Notes under the pieces: model-generated
What the model was told of the DNA's origin: nothing
The model's input: only the letters and a program-made list of their open reading frames with translations
Databases searched by the model: none
In this document: positions 1 to 7,547 of the stretch, piece by piece
How positions within the stretch are numbered: position 1 is the stretch's first letter
Layout of the letters: each line of letters starts with the position of its first letter
Position numbers and translations under genes: made by a program
Assembly (NCBI GenBank): GCA_028684735.1
Contig: JAQUFI010000006.1
Coordinates: forward strand, 1 to 28,377
DNA from: Bacilli bacterium
GTDB lineage: Bacteria; Bacillota_I; Bacilli_A; RF39; UBA660
Length of the DNA: 28,377 nt
Direction of reading: 5' to 3'

Positions 1-1
1 G

Positions 2-907
2 ATCACTTGTGAGAATGATGTCGTGATAAAAGCCAAGCATCTGATTATGGCAACGCAATACCCTATTTATGATGGCTTTAATCTTTTCTATACAAGATTG
101 TATCCTAAAAGAGCTTATGGGATAGCCGTTGAAGCAAAACGTGATTGGCCTGATGGTAGTTATATTAATGTTGGTAAACCATCTAGGTCCATAAGAACGC
201 ATGTCGAAGATGGTAAGCGAATCCTAATCGTCGTTGGTGAATCACACGCTACTGGACGTGAAGAAGATAAAAAAAATCACTTTGACAATCTGATTGCATT
301 TGCTGATGAGATAGCTGGTACTAATAAAGTTTTAGCTAAATGGTCAGCTCAAGATTACGATACTCCAGATCAAATCCCCTATATCGGTAGACTATCTAAA
401 GACTCTAATATATTTGTGGTATCAGGTTATAAAAAATGGGGTTTGACAACTGGGACCTTAGCTGGCAGAATCATAACTGATCTAATTACTGAAGGAAGGA
501 GTCCTTATGAGGAACTCTACTCCCTATCTAGAGCCGACTTTCTAACATCGATGGGAAAAGTTATGACCGAAGTCTTTACCTTCGTTGGTGAACTAATTAA
601 ATCAAAAATTGAAGGTAATGAAGATACTACTCTTCTAGAACAAGGTGAAGGTCGAGTTATAAAATACAATGGGGAAAAAGCTGGTATTTATAGAGATTTT
701 AATGACTTAGTAACTATTCTTGATATTACTTGTACTCATATGTATTCCGAATTAAATTTTAATCCCTTAGAAAAAACATGGGATTGCCCTGTTCATGGTG
801 GACGATATAATATTAAAGGAGAATTACTTGAAGGTCCACCAAAAAATCCCCTTAAAGTATTATACGAAGGAGATTATAAAGATTTTAAAAGAGATTACAA
901 ACCGTAA
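2..907 (+). CDS. FAD-dependent oxidoreductase with C-terminal Rieske [2Fe-2S] domain (5' truncated by window)
   Basis: The reading frame is open from base 2, so the true start lies outside the window and the GTG at 23 is only an internal codon. The visible 301 residues contain the end of a DAO-type FAD oxidoreductase domain, including a G-L-T-T-G-T-L-A-G segment near residues 147-155. A Rieske iron-sulfur domain follows, with its two ligand pairs: C-T-H encoded at 731 and C-P-V-H-G at 785. This order matches the B. subtilis YhfW type of protein (about 500 residues), so roughly 200 N-terminal residues with the dinucleotide-binding motif are missing. Its substrate is unknown; the family is thought to carry out flavin- and Fe-S-dependent redox chemistry in the cytosol. 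The TAA stop lies inside a terminator hairpin shared with the convergent gene at 918. Confidence 0.88.
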   Translation: MTCENDVVIKAKHLIMATQYPIYDGFNLFYTRLYPKRAYGIAVEAKRDWPDGSYINVGKPSRSIRTHVEDGKRILIVVGESHATGREEDKKNHFDNLIAFADEIAGTNKVLAKWSAQDYDTPDQIPYIGRLSKDSNIFVVSGYKKWGLTTGTLAGRIITDLITEGRSPYEELYSLSRADFLTSMGKVMTEVFTFVGELIKSKIEGNEDTTLLEQGEGRVIKYNGEKAGIYRDFNDLVTILDITCTHMYSELNFNPLEKTWDCPVHGGRYNIKGELLEGPPKNPLKVLYEGDYKDFKRDYKP

Positions 908-916
908 TCTCTTTTT
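887..916. terminator. Bidirectional terminator between convergent genes
   Basis: An 11-bp stem (AAAGAGATTAC, loop AAACC, GTAATCTCTTT) is flanked by T-rich sequence on both sides. The TAA stop of the plus-strand gene (905-907) is in the right arm, and the minus-strand gene ends at 918, just outside it. Confidence 0.85.
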
Positions 917-917
917 A

Positions 918-2186
918 TTAATTGTTAAAACCAAATACTTCTTCCACATCCTCTAACTCAAAATCATCAGGCAGAATACTTATATCATCTAAATCATAAT
1001 AATTATCAAAATAAATAAGGATATCATATATTTTACGTTTATCTTCATCACTAAGGTGATCACTCTTTACAATACTATCATCAACCAACATATGATTAGC
1101 TTCTAAGACTTTTTTTAATCTATGTTCTTGACTTATTTTTGAAATATTGGTTGCCGATAGTGGTCCAAAGATAGATATAAGTAAAAGGATTGATAAAGTC
1201 ACTGGTATATATTTAACTTTCTTCTTTAACTTGATAATCAGTATTGATATTGATACAAAGACAAAACAAATCAAAGCATAATACCTAGCTACCGTAAAAC
1301 CATATTCTCCAATTCTTATCACAAATGAAATCAACATCATCAACATAGGAATAATCAAAACAAATGGATATATATTTATAAAATTAGTAACCCATTTATT
1401 ATCCTTCATTTTATGAATAAAATATAAAACAAAAATCGATATTAAAGAATAATAGATAACTAAATTACCTAACATATTAGAGGGTATTTGAAACTCAACT
1501 AAGATTTTTATAAAATAAGCATATAAAACAACTGTATAAATACTTAACATCGGTAAGATAAGATACATCACAATTATCTTTATCAAACTAGGATATTCTT
1601 TTCTTTCATCTGAAGAAGGAATAATCGATAGAAATAAAGTTGGCATTAAACAACCAAGAATAAACAGTGCGATTTGAATATAAATATATTCTTGAATCTT
1701 TATTTCAAATAAAATAGATATACTACCCATTATTAAAAAGATTCCTAATATCAATAAAGAATAACAAATACCTGTAATCACTAAACTCATGATAACCCGA
1801 TAACTATAATACTCGCTATCTTCATCACGTTTTCTAAAAGGAACAACTAGAAATAAAAGAGCCGTCAAAAAGCAAGTAATTAAATAACTCAATCCTTGAA
1901 AGGAATCATTAAAGTCAAATTCCACGTAAACAACCAGCATTAAAAATAAAGTTACTAAATACCATATATAAGATAGCTTCTTATCAATCATATTTCTAAT
2001 AACCATTGAGGTAATGGCCCCATAGATAAAAGTCATAATTAGTTTAATAATTCTTTCATCAACAACTAAGCCATCATAATCATACTTGATAACGACCATC
2101 AATTGAATAGTAGCTAAAATAAATAATAAAATAGACACATAATACTTATTAAGTATATTTACCAGATTCTTTTTAATTTCACTCAT
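918..2186 (-). CDS. DUF4153-like multi-pass membrane protein
   Basis: This is a 422-residue integral membrane protein with about a dozen hydrophobic segments from residue 18 to about 345 and a soluble acidic C-terminal tail of about 80 residues. A G-P-L-S-A-T-N-I-S segment followed by S-Q-E-H-R-L after the last membrane helix resembles the conserved signature of the DUF4153 family, whose function is not established. I chose the ATG at 2186, preceded by AGGTGA, instead of the ATG at 2228. The 14 extra residues of the longer form are encoded by the promoter itself (TGATATAAT read as D-I-I). The gene stands alone between two terminators. Confidence 0.72.
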   Translation of the reverse strand: MSEIKKNLVNILNKYYVSILLFILATIQLMVVIKYDYDGLVVDERIIKLIMTFIYGAITSMVIRNMIDKKLSYIWYLVTLFLMLVVYVEFDFNDSFQGLSYLITCFLTALLFLVVPFRKRDEDSEYYSYRVIMSLVITGICYSLLILGIFLIMGSISILFEIKIQEYIYIQIALFILGCLMPTLFLSIIPSSDERKEYPSLIKIIVMYLILPMLSIYTVVLYAYFIKILVEFQIPSNMLGNLVIYYSLISIFVLYFIHKMKDNKWVTNFINIYPFVLIIPMLMMLISFVIRIGEYGFTVARYYALICFVFVSISILIIKLKKKVKYIPVTLSILLLISIFGPLSATNISKISQEHRLKKVLEANHMLVDDSIVKSDHLSDEDKRKIYDILIYFDNYYDLDDISILPDDFELEDVEEVFGFNN

Positions 2187-2202
2187 CTTATCACCTATTA
2201 AA

Positions 2203-2211
2203 ATTATATCA
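2203..2211 (-). promoter_or_regulatory. Extended -10 promoter of the DUF4153-like gene
   Basis: TGATATAAT on the minus strand lies 16 bases upstream of the ATG at 2186, with the AGGTGA ribosome-binding site between them. No good -35 is seen. Confidence 0.7.
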
Positions 2212-2236
2212 CAATTATTAAAAATCATAACTAATA

Positions 2237-2264
2237 GAAAAAGGTCTACTTACGATAGACCTTT
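2237..2264 (-). terminator. Terminator of the HAD-like gene
   Basis: Stem AAAGGTCTA / TAGACCTTT with a 7-base loop, followed by a T run. The TAG stop of the upstream gene (2248..2246) is part of the 3' arm. Confidence 0.8.
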
Positions 2265-3217
2265 ACTTTTTTAGGATTTAAATTATCTTTAACATATTCA
2301 TAAACAGGAAGTTCTTTCATTTCATAAGTAAAAATAACTTCCTCTGTTTCCTTATTACTTTCATAATAAGTATTCATTAATTCTTTAACCCCATTATATT
2401 TATCATGACTAATCACATCAACGACATCAATCGCAAAATATAAGCATCCAGACGCAAATTGATTATTTATCGGACCAAAATTATTAGATCTTAAATTTAC
2501 TAAATCATAATGATTTTTAATTCCATCTAATATTTTATCATTATCTTTAAAATTATAATTACGATCAATAATAAGATCATCTTTAACTAACTTATCATAA
2601 ATCAAAAAAGTATCAAACCTATTTTTACAATAATGTTTAAATAAATTAGCGACTAACGCTTGATCTTCTTTATTAATAATTGGAAATCTAGGTTCATTAG
2701 ATGAAAGTGGATAAGTCTTAATAATATAGTTAGCTACATCCATTGGATTATTTAAAGTAACAAATTCATTATTTAAATCATTAGAAAATAAGATCCCAAC
2801 TCCCCCATTTTCTTCCCATGCTTTGATATTTAAAAGTCTATCATCAATTAGAATGGCCCCATTAGGTTTAATCGTAAAAGCTTTATCTAAACTTCTTGGT
2901 ACAACAATAATATCAATATCCCCTGGACGAATAAGTCTAGTTATACTTTTAATAAATTTTATTTTAGCTTCCGCTTCAGCCAAAGAATTCACATGCGTTA
3001 AAAATGACTGTTTATACCCCTTTTTAGCTAATAAATTAATAGCCTCCGGAGCATTCTCCATAAATCCCGCTTTAACTAAAAATTTTTCCCAATCTAATTC
3101 CTTAAAGTATTTTGTTCTTCCTTCTTCAGTTTCAAATAAACCTAAACTTTTCATTTCTATAATAGCCGGTGTCATCGTATCTCCAAACACCCCATCATAA
3201 TCCCAATAAATATCCAT
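2246..3217 (-). CDS. HAD-superfamily hydrolase with unknown C-terminal domain
   Basis: The N-terminal part (residues 1 to about 155) has the haloacid dehalogenase layout. Motif I is W-D-Y-D-G-V with the nucleophile D6 and acid/base D8, motif II is T74 in S-F-L-T-H, a Lys lies near 112, and motif IV is D125-D126 in I-L-I-D-D-R. The I-D-D-R-L-L-N run is reminiscent of the 5'(3')-deoxyribonucleotidase branch, so a nucleotide or sugar phosphatase is the best guess. Residues 155-323 form a second, mostly polar domain that I do not recognise. The start ATG has AGGGGG upstream and a TATAAT box 19 bases before it. The gene is monocistronic, with its stop in a terminator stem. Confidence 0.7.
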   Translation of the reverse strand: MDIYWDYDGVFGDTMTPAIIEMKSLGLFETEEGRTKYFKELDWEKFLVKAGFMENAPEAINLLAKKGYKQSFLTHVNSLAEAEAKIKFIKSITRLIRPGDIDIIVVPRSLDKAFTIKPNGAILIDDRLLNIKAWEENGGVGILFSNDLNNEFVTLNNPMDVANYIIKTYPLSSNEPRFPIINKEDQALVANLFKHYCKNRFDTFLIYDKLVKDDLIIDRNYNFKDNDKILDGIKNHYDLVNLRSNNFGPINNQFASGCLYFAIDVVDVISHDKYNGVKELMNTYYESNKETEEVIFTYEMKELPVYEYVKDNLNPKKVKVYRK

Positions 3218-3236
3218 CTTAATTCCCCCTAAGCAT

Positions 3237-3266
3237 ATTATAACAAAAAAGATTGTATCATTACAA
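3237..3266 (-). promoter_or_regulatory. Promoter of the HAD-like gene, overlapping an upstream terminator
   Basis: TTGTAA (3266..3261), 18-base spacer, TATAAT (3242..3237) on the minus strand. The -35 lies in the terminator stem of the gene at 3271. Confidence 0.55.
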
Positions 3267-3268
3267 TC
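3245..3268 (-). terminator. Terminator of the zinc-ribbon gene
   Basis: Stem GATTGTA / TACAATC with a 4-base loop and a T6 tail, starting directly after the TAA stop at 3271. Confidence 0.8.
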
Positions 3269-3270
3269 CC

Positions 3271-3486
3271 TTACCTTTTCACTAATACTTTAGGCTTACA
3301 TTTTTTATAATTTAAAACATACTGCATCATCTCTATTATTTGAAACAATCGATCATTGGGTACAATCGGTATAAACTCCTTACCATAGACTATTTCTCCA
3401 CATTCCTCACAGATTCCAATTGAACTTCCATCTTTTAGAATATAGTTATAAGCTTTATCATTTTCCCAACATAAATCACACTTCAT
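3271..3486 (-). CDS. Small zinc-ribbon protein, 71 residues
   Basis: This short protein has two C-x2-C knuckles, C3/C6 and C26/C29 (C-E-E-C-G), spaced as in a zinc ribbon that binds one zinc ion. A basic tail rich in Lys follows. It has no membrane segment or signal peptide. Nothing more specific can be said: such proteins may bind nucleic acid or a partner protein. The start codon has only a weak ribosome-binding site (GGATG, 6 bases upstream). The gene has its own terminator and about 165 bp of non-coding sequence separate it from the tRNA-Lys gene upstream. Confidence 0.65.
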   Translation of the reverse strand: MKCDLCWENDKAYNYILKDGSSIGICEECGEIVYGKEFIPIVPNDRLFQIIEMMQYVLNYKKCKPKVLVKR

Positions 3487-3609
3487 ACAACATCCAACTT
3501 TCTAAAATGGGTAGTATTAAATTTCACTAATAACCATTAAAAGTTATTACCTAATCTACTTTATATTATGACATAAAATGAAGAAAATTGAAAGCGTATA
3601 TCATATTAA

Positions 3610-3640
3610 AAAAAGAAAAAGATTGCATCTTTGCAATCTT
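3610..3640 (-). terminator. Terminator of tRNA-Lys
   Basis: Stem AAGATTGCA / TGCAATCTT, 4-base loop, then a T-rich tail on the minus strand, starting 11 bases after the tRNA 3' end. Confidence 0.85.
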
Positions 3641-3650
3641 ATTTACTTAA

Positions 3651-3726
3651 TGGTGTCCCCTGGGGGATTTGAACCCACGACCCACTGATTAAGAGTCAGT
3701 TGCTCTACCGACTGAGCTAAGGAGAC
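3651..3726 (-). tRNA. tRNA-Lys (anticodon CTT)
   Basis: A 76-base cloverleaf on the minus strand. The acceptor stem is GTCTCCT / AGGGGAC with one G-T pair, the D arm contains TAGCTCAGTCGGTAGAGC, and the anticodon stem is ACTGA / TCAGT around loop CTCTTAA, giving anticodon CTT. The T arm contains GGTTCAAATCC, and the 3' CCA is encoded. It lies 34 bases downstream of the ddl stop, with its own promoter overlapping the end of ddl and its own terminator. Confidence 0.97.
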
Positions 3727-3742
3727 ATTTAGGCACGAACAA

Positions 3743-3771
3743 ATTATAACACAAACTGTGTTATTTAGCAA
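3743..3771 (-). promoter_or_regulatory. Promoter of tRNA-Lys, overlapping the 3' end of ddl
   Basis: TTGCTA (3771..3766), 17-base spacer, TATAAT (3748..3743). The -10 ends 16 bases before the tRNA. The -35 and the ddl stop codon overlap because the ddl frame runs on after a frameshift. Confidence 0.65.
3746..3764 (-). other. Hairpin at the end of ddl copy 1 without a U tail
   Basis: ATAACACA / TGTGTTAT with a 3-base loop, containing the ddl stop. The same AACACA/TGTGTT hairpin terminates the paralogous ddl at 7521-7547, but here the T run is replaced by the tRNA -10 box, so termination is probably weak. Confidence 0.6.
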
Positions 3772-4978
3772 TAATCTTTTTTAGATTAATAAAAAAGATA
3801 AAATTATTTAATTTTACCTTTAAGACCTTTTTATGATGATAATTTTCTAAGAGATTGTTATCAAATGAAGAAATGGTATTAGTTCTTTTTTGATAGGATT
3901 TAATAGCTGTCATGATTAATTCATCTAATAAGTTAGGGTATGTTTTATCTGATGCTTCCCATAGATAGTAAGCAAGTGATCCTGGAATGGTGTTGGGTTC
4001 ATTAATATAAACTTTTTCTTTTTTCTTATCGATTAGAAAATCTATTCTGCATATCCCTTTTAGATTTAAGATTCTAAATACTTCTTTAGCTATACCTTTG
4101 ATTTCATCACTCATCTTTTCATCTATTCTAGCCGGTACAATTCTATTTGTTGAAGCCATTCCTTTTGATTTTGAACCTTTACTATTGCCTAGATATTTAT
4201 CTTTATAAGTTAAGAATTCATCGGTACTCATAACCTCTTCTAAGATACTTGCTTCTTGTTCCTCATAGGTTCCAATCACACTACAGTTTACTTCCACTAA
4301 ATTATTAATGATTGCTTCAACAACTATTTTATTATCATATTTAATAGCTGTTTCAATCGCATCAATTAATTCTTTTTTATTATGGACTTTTGAAATACCA
4401 ATACTACTACCTAAAGTAGCTGGTTTGATAATGACAGGTAATTTAAATTTTATGATCTTATTAATTAATTCTTCTTTGTTTTGAAGGTATTCAGTATCAT
4501 AAAACCATAGATAGTCAACAATCGGTAAATCATTAGCCGCAAATACTTGTTTCATAAATACTTTATCTTGCCCCATAGCTGATGCGATAACCCCACTACC
4601 AACATATGGTACACCTATTGTTTCTAAGTATCCTTGGATGGTTCCATCTTCCACATTATTCCCATGAACAATTGGGAATGCGATATCTATTTTGGAAATC
4701 TTTCTTTTAAAATGATGATTGGAACAAATTATAAAGTTATCCTTATGTTTATAAAAGATGATTGGTTTAATCTTTTTCTTTAATTTTTTTAGGTCTTGAT
4801 AACTTTCAATATTCTTTAATTGCTTACCAGTATACATTTCTTTATCTTTGGATATATAGATTGGTATTACTTCATACTTATTTAAATTAAAACTATGCAT
4901 GGCTTGAACAGCCGATATAATACTTACTTCGTGTTCAACCGTTTGACCACCAAATATTACGCCTACTTTAATTTTCAT
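3761..4978 (-). CDS. ddl: D-alanine--D-alanine ligase family protein, copy 1 (C-terminus frameshifted)
   Basis: An ATP-grasp ligase expected to join two D-amino acids, normally D-Ala-D-Ala, for peptidoglycan stem peptides. Visible features are F-G-G and V-E-H-E-V-S near residues 9-19 with catalytic E15, H-G-N-N-V-E-D-G-T at 105-113, P-Y-V-G-S, and the omega-loop Lys-Tyr pair K261-Y262 as in D-Ala-D-Ala enzymes. The metal-binding N-E-P-N-T segment is at 326-330. After P-G the usual MT..S sequence is replaced by S-L-A-Y-Y-L-W-E. Last gene of the hydrolase-murF-ddl unit, with AGGAGG 6 bases before the ATG. After residue 384 the sequence no longer matches its paralogue at 7542. One extra A in the A-run at 3828-3832 would restore the ending G-L-K-G-K-I-K and a stop at 3806..3804, giving 391 residues against 390 in copy 2. 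Confidence 0.9.
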   Translation of the reverse strand: MKIKVGVIFGGQTVEHEVSIISAVQAMHSFNLNKYEVIPIYISKDKEMYTGKQLKNIESYQDLKKLKKKIKPIIFYKHKDNFIICSNHHFKRKISKIDIAFPIVHGNNVEDGTIQGYLETIGVPYVGSGVIASAMGQDKVFMKQVFAANDLPIVDYLWFYDTEYLQNKEELINKIIKFKLPVIIKPATLGSSIGISKVHNKKELIDAIETAIKYDNKIVVEAIINNLVEVNCSVIGTYEEQEASILEEVMSTDEFLTYKDKYLGNSKGSKSKGMASTNRIVPARIDEKMSDEIKGIAKEVFRILNLKGICRIDFLIDKKKEKVYINEPNTIPGSLAYYLWEASDKTYPNLLDELIMTAIKSYQKRTNTISSFDNNLLENYHHKKVLKVKLNNFIFFINLKKIIAK

Positions 4979-4987
4979 TTTATCCTC

Positions 4988-6577
4988 CTATTCATTAAAG
5001 ATATCTGGTAAGTCATTTTCTAATAAGACATAGATATCTTTATCTTTCAACTTAGTTATTATATCAAATGCTTGTTTGACATCATTTATTATATATATAT
5101 GCTTCTTAGGGTAATTTTTATTAATTAAACCATCATAAATGGAGTTTGTTTGTGTTTTTCCGACTAAGATAACCTCATCACAAACATCAGCAATATAACC
5201 TCCTAAAGCATAATTAGAGGCATCTTCCTCCTTACCTAGTTCAATCATCCCTGGAGTGACGATGACCTTTTTACCTGGCATCGTATTTAATACTTCTAAA
5301 GCCATTTTAGAGCCGACTGGATTTGAGTTATAAGCATCATCGATAATCATGATTGATCCATACTTTTTTAGTTCTAAGCGGTGCTCAATGGGTTTTATCT
5401 TCTTAACTCCCTTTTGAATATCTTCTATTTTCATCCCTAGTTCATGAGCTAAAGCAATACCAACTAAGATATTATAGACATTAACCTTTCCTAATAGAAC
5501 AGTTTCAAATAAGTACTTCTTTTCCTCACCTTTAAAAGTCACCATAAAACTAGTCCCTAAAGCTGACAACTTAATATCACTAGCAGTTACATCTCCTTTG
5601 TTATCAATACCAATCCAGATGACTTTGCACTTATTCTTTAAGTAATAACTGGTTTGGTAGCTATCATCTTTATTTAAGATAGCTACGCCGTCATGAGGAA
5701 GTGATTCAATTAATTCAAACTTGCATTTTTGAATATTCTCGATACTACCAAAACTATCTAAGTGAGCGATACCAATTGAAGTTAAAATCCCATATTTAGG
5801 ACTTACTAAACGACTTAGTTCTTTGATCTCACCAACTTTACGGGCTCCCATTTCGGCAATTAAAAGTTGGTGAAACTTATTTAAATAATTATTGATGGTA
5901 ATCGATAAGCCGTACGGGGTATTATAGTTTTTAGGACTAGTACAAATACTATATTTAGTATTTAAGATATCATTTAAAATGTTTTTACAACTTGTTTTCC
6001 CATAACTACCTGTTATTCCTATTACTTTAAGTTCAGGTATCTTTTTTATCTTTAATTTGGCTTTAGTTAAGTAGTAAAGTGATACTAGTTTCTCAATCGG
6101 TAGACACAGTCGATTAGCAATAAAAGTCATAAAGTACCCTAGATAAGCAAGAATAATAAAAAGATATAAATAACTTTTAAGGATACTTAGTTCATGTGTT
6201 TTAAGAATAAGAGTAAAGATACCTAAATATAATAAAATAATCATTAAGATAATTCTTTTAAGTCGTGAGGTCATAACTAGAGGGAGTTTATCTTGATCTA
6301 ACTTTAACTTGTCATAAGTACGATAATAAAGATAAAGATAGACAATCGAAGTTAAAATAATAATAATCAAATTATTATTAATAAAAGATATAACGAGGAT
6401 TAAACAAAGAGGTATTAAATCAATCATGTCAAAGACTTTATGTCTGTTTTTGATGATCCATTTTAAATAACGGTAACCTTTGTCGTAGGTGTTTTGTTGG
6501 AGCATTTGAAGTGATTTTTTAGTTCGTAGAATCAAATAACCACTCCACCAATATAAAGCAAATATCAATTCTATCAT
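4988..6577 (-). CDS. murF: MurF-type Mur ligase with N-terminal membrane domain, copy 1
   Basis: The C-terminal two thirds is a Mur ligase of MurF type, which joins D-Ala-D-Ala to the UDP-MurNAc-tripeptide using ATP. It has the P-loop G-I-T-G-S-Y-G-K-T-S (187-196), N-T-P-Y-G-L (219-224), A-E-M-G followed by G-E-I (241-251), S-I-G-I-A-H-L (267-273), E-H-R-L-E (398-402) and D-D-A-Y-N-S-N-P (413-420). Residues 1-185 lack the usual MurF substrate-binding domain. They hold about five hydrophobic segments plus a conserved M-L-Q-Q-N-x-Y-D region (25-32), so the enzyme should sit at the membrane. The gene starts 4 bases after the hydrolase stop and is followed 9 bases later by ddl. The paralogue is at 8729-10321. 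Confidence 0.88.
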   Translation of the reverse strand: MIELIFALYWWSGYLILRTKKSLQMLQQNTYDKGYRYLKWIIKNRHKVFDMIDLIPLCLILVISFINNNLIIIILTSIVYLYLYYRTYDKLKLDQDKLPLVMTSRLKRIILMIILLYLGIFTLILKTHELSILKSYLYLFIILAYLGYFMTFIANRLCLPIEKLVSLYYLTKAKLKIKKIPELKVIGITGSYGKTSCKNILNDILNTKYSICTSPKNYNTPYGLSITINNYLNKFHQLLIAEMGARKVGEIKELSRLVSPKYGILTSIGIAHLDSFGSIENIQKCKFELIESLPHDGVAILNKDDSYQTSYYLKNKCKVIWIGIDNKGDVTASDIKLSALGTSFMVTFKGEEKKYLFETVLLGKVNVYNILVGIALAHELGMKIEDIQKGVKKIKPIEHRLELKKYGSIMIIDDAYNSNPVGSKMALEVLNTMPGKKVIVTPGMIELGKEEDASNYALGGYIADVCDEVILVGKTQTNSIYDGLINKNYPKKHIYIINDVKQAFDIITKLKDKDIYVLLENDLPDIFNE

Positions 6578-6581
6578 TATT

Positions 6582-7310
6582 TCACATCCTTAAAAAAGAT
6601 TTTAAAATATTTATGGTTTGGTCTAATCTTTCTAAATAAGCAAAGTGACCAGCATTATCATAAACAATAAGTCCTGCGTCTTTAATATTATTTTCAATAT
6701 ATTTAGCTTCGCTTAAGGGGACTTGTTCATCTTTACTACCCCAGATTAAGATGGTTTGAGCCTTTATTTTAGGAATAATACTACTTAGATTCTCATTGAT
6801 GACATTGACTAAGACCTTTCTCATAATAGGACTTGCTTTCGCATAATCAGAAGATGCAATCTTCTTTTTGACATATCCTTCTAGTTTCTTTAAGATAGGA
6901 GTCTTTCTAACTATTTTTAAGATTCTTAATTTATAATTTGCTTTTTTATTAGTTCTCCTAAAAGGAGTTGCCATTAAGACTAATTTAGAGACCGGTCTTT
7001 TAGAAGCATAGATCATTCCTATTCTCCCACCAAAAGAATGACTAATTAAGATTGGGTTATCTATTTTAAGTTTGATTAATAACTTATTTAGTAGTTCTTC
7101 ATAGTCATAAACCGTATAACCATATGATGGCTCTGGACTATCTCCAAAACCAGGAAAATCAAATAAGGTTATATAATATTGATCTTTTAAACCTTGACCA
7201 ATTGGATCCATGGTTGCGATACTTTGACCCCAACCGTGTAGTAAGACAACATCCCTACCCTTTTTATTACCATATTGGACATAGTTAATATATGTACCAT
7301 TTATATCCAT
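6582..7310 (-). CDS. Alpha/beta hydrolase, copy 1
   Basis: A 242-residue cytosolic alpha/beta hydrolase. The oxyanion region is L-L-H-G-W-G-Q (23-29), the nucleophile elbow S-H-S-F-G-G places the serine at 92, the acid is D194 in W-G-S-K-D-E, and the base is H222 in N-A-G-H-F. These complete a Ser-Asp-His triad. The natural substrate cannot be read from sequence; esterases, peptidases and thioesterases share this fold. It is first in the hydrolase-murF-ddl unit, which suggests a role linked to cell-wall precursors. This is inference. A TATAAT box and GGTGA ribosome-binding site precede the ATG, directly after the tRNA-Val terminator. Confidence 0.85.
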   Translation of the reverse strand: MDINGTYINYVQYGNKKGRDVVLLHGWGQSIATMDPIGQGLKDQYYITLFDFPGFGDSPEPSYGYTVYDYEELLNKLLIKLKIDNPILISHSFGGRIGMIYASKRPVSKLVLMATPFRRTNKKANYKLRILKIVRKTPILKKLEGYVKKKIASSDYAKASPIMRKVLVNVINENLSSIIPKIKAQTILIWGSKDEQVPLSEAKYIENNIKDAGLIVYDNAGHFAYLERLDQTINILKSFLRM

Positions 7311-7324
7311 CCTATCACCACTTT

Positions 7325-7330
7325 ATTATA
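7325..7330 (-). promoter_or_regulatory. Probable -10 box of the downstream hydrolase-murF-ddl unit
   Basis: TATAAT on the minus strand, 14 bases upstream of the hydrolase ATG at 7310 and just after the tRNA-Val terminator. No clear -35 or TG extension. Confidence 0.45.
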
Positions 7331-7353
7331 TGAGTAATTTACCTAATGGTTAT

Positions 7354-7385
7354 AAAAAAACACGATAACCTAAGTTATCGTGTTT
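7354..7385 (-). terminator. Terminator of tRNA-Val
   Basis: Stem AAACACGATAAC / GTTATCGTGTTT with a 4-base loop, then a T-rich tail on the minus strand, 9 bases after the tRNA 3' end. Confidence 0.9.
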
Positions 7386-7394
7386 GATATCCAA

Positions 7395-7471
<77 letters not shown>

Positions 7472-7482
7472 ATCGCATAATT

Positions 7483-7511
7483 AATATACCAAAATAACAA
7501 TTAAAAGTAAA
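7483..7511 (-). promoter_or_regulatory. Promoter of tRNA-Val
   Basis: TTTACT (7511..7506), 17-base spacer, TATATT (7488..7483), ending 11 bases before the tRNA. The layout matches the tRNA-Lys promoter after the other ddl. Confidence 0.6.
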
Positions 7512-7520
7512 GTTATCTAT

Positions 7521-7547
7521 AAAAAAATAACACAATATGTGTTATTT
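7521..7547 (-). terminator. Terminator of ddl copy 2
   Basis: Perfect 10-bp stem AAATAACACA / TGTGTTATTT with a 3-base loop and T7 tail. The TAA stop of ddl (7544..7542) is in the 5' arm. Confidence 0.9.

Noticed and set aside
2823..3200. Plus-strand reading frame opposite the HAD-like gene
   Set aside because: It is the antisense of a well-supported gene, with no ribosome-binding site and no recognisable protein features. The same holds for plus-strand frames at 21892-22113, 22816-23046, 24369-24587 and 25303-25509.
3487..3650. Possible small gene or RNA between the zinc-ribbon gene and tRNA-Lys
   Set aside because: Apart from the tRNA terminator I see only AT-rich sequence with a weak hairpin and no supported reading frame.
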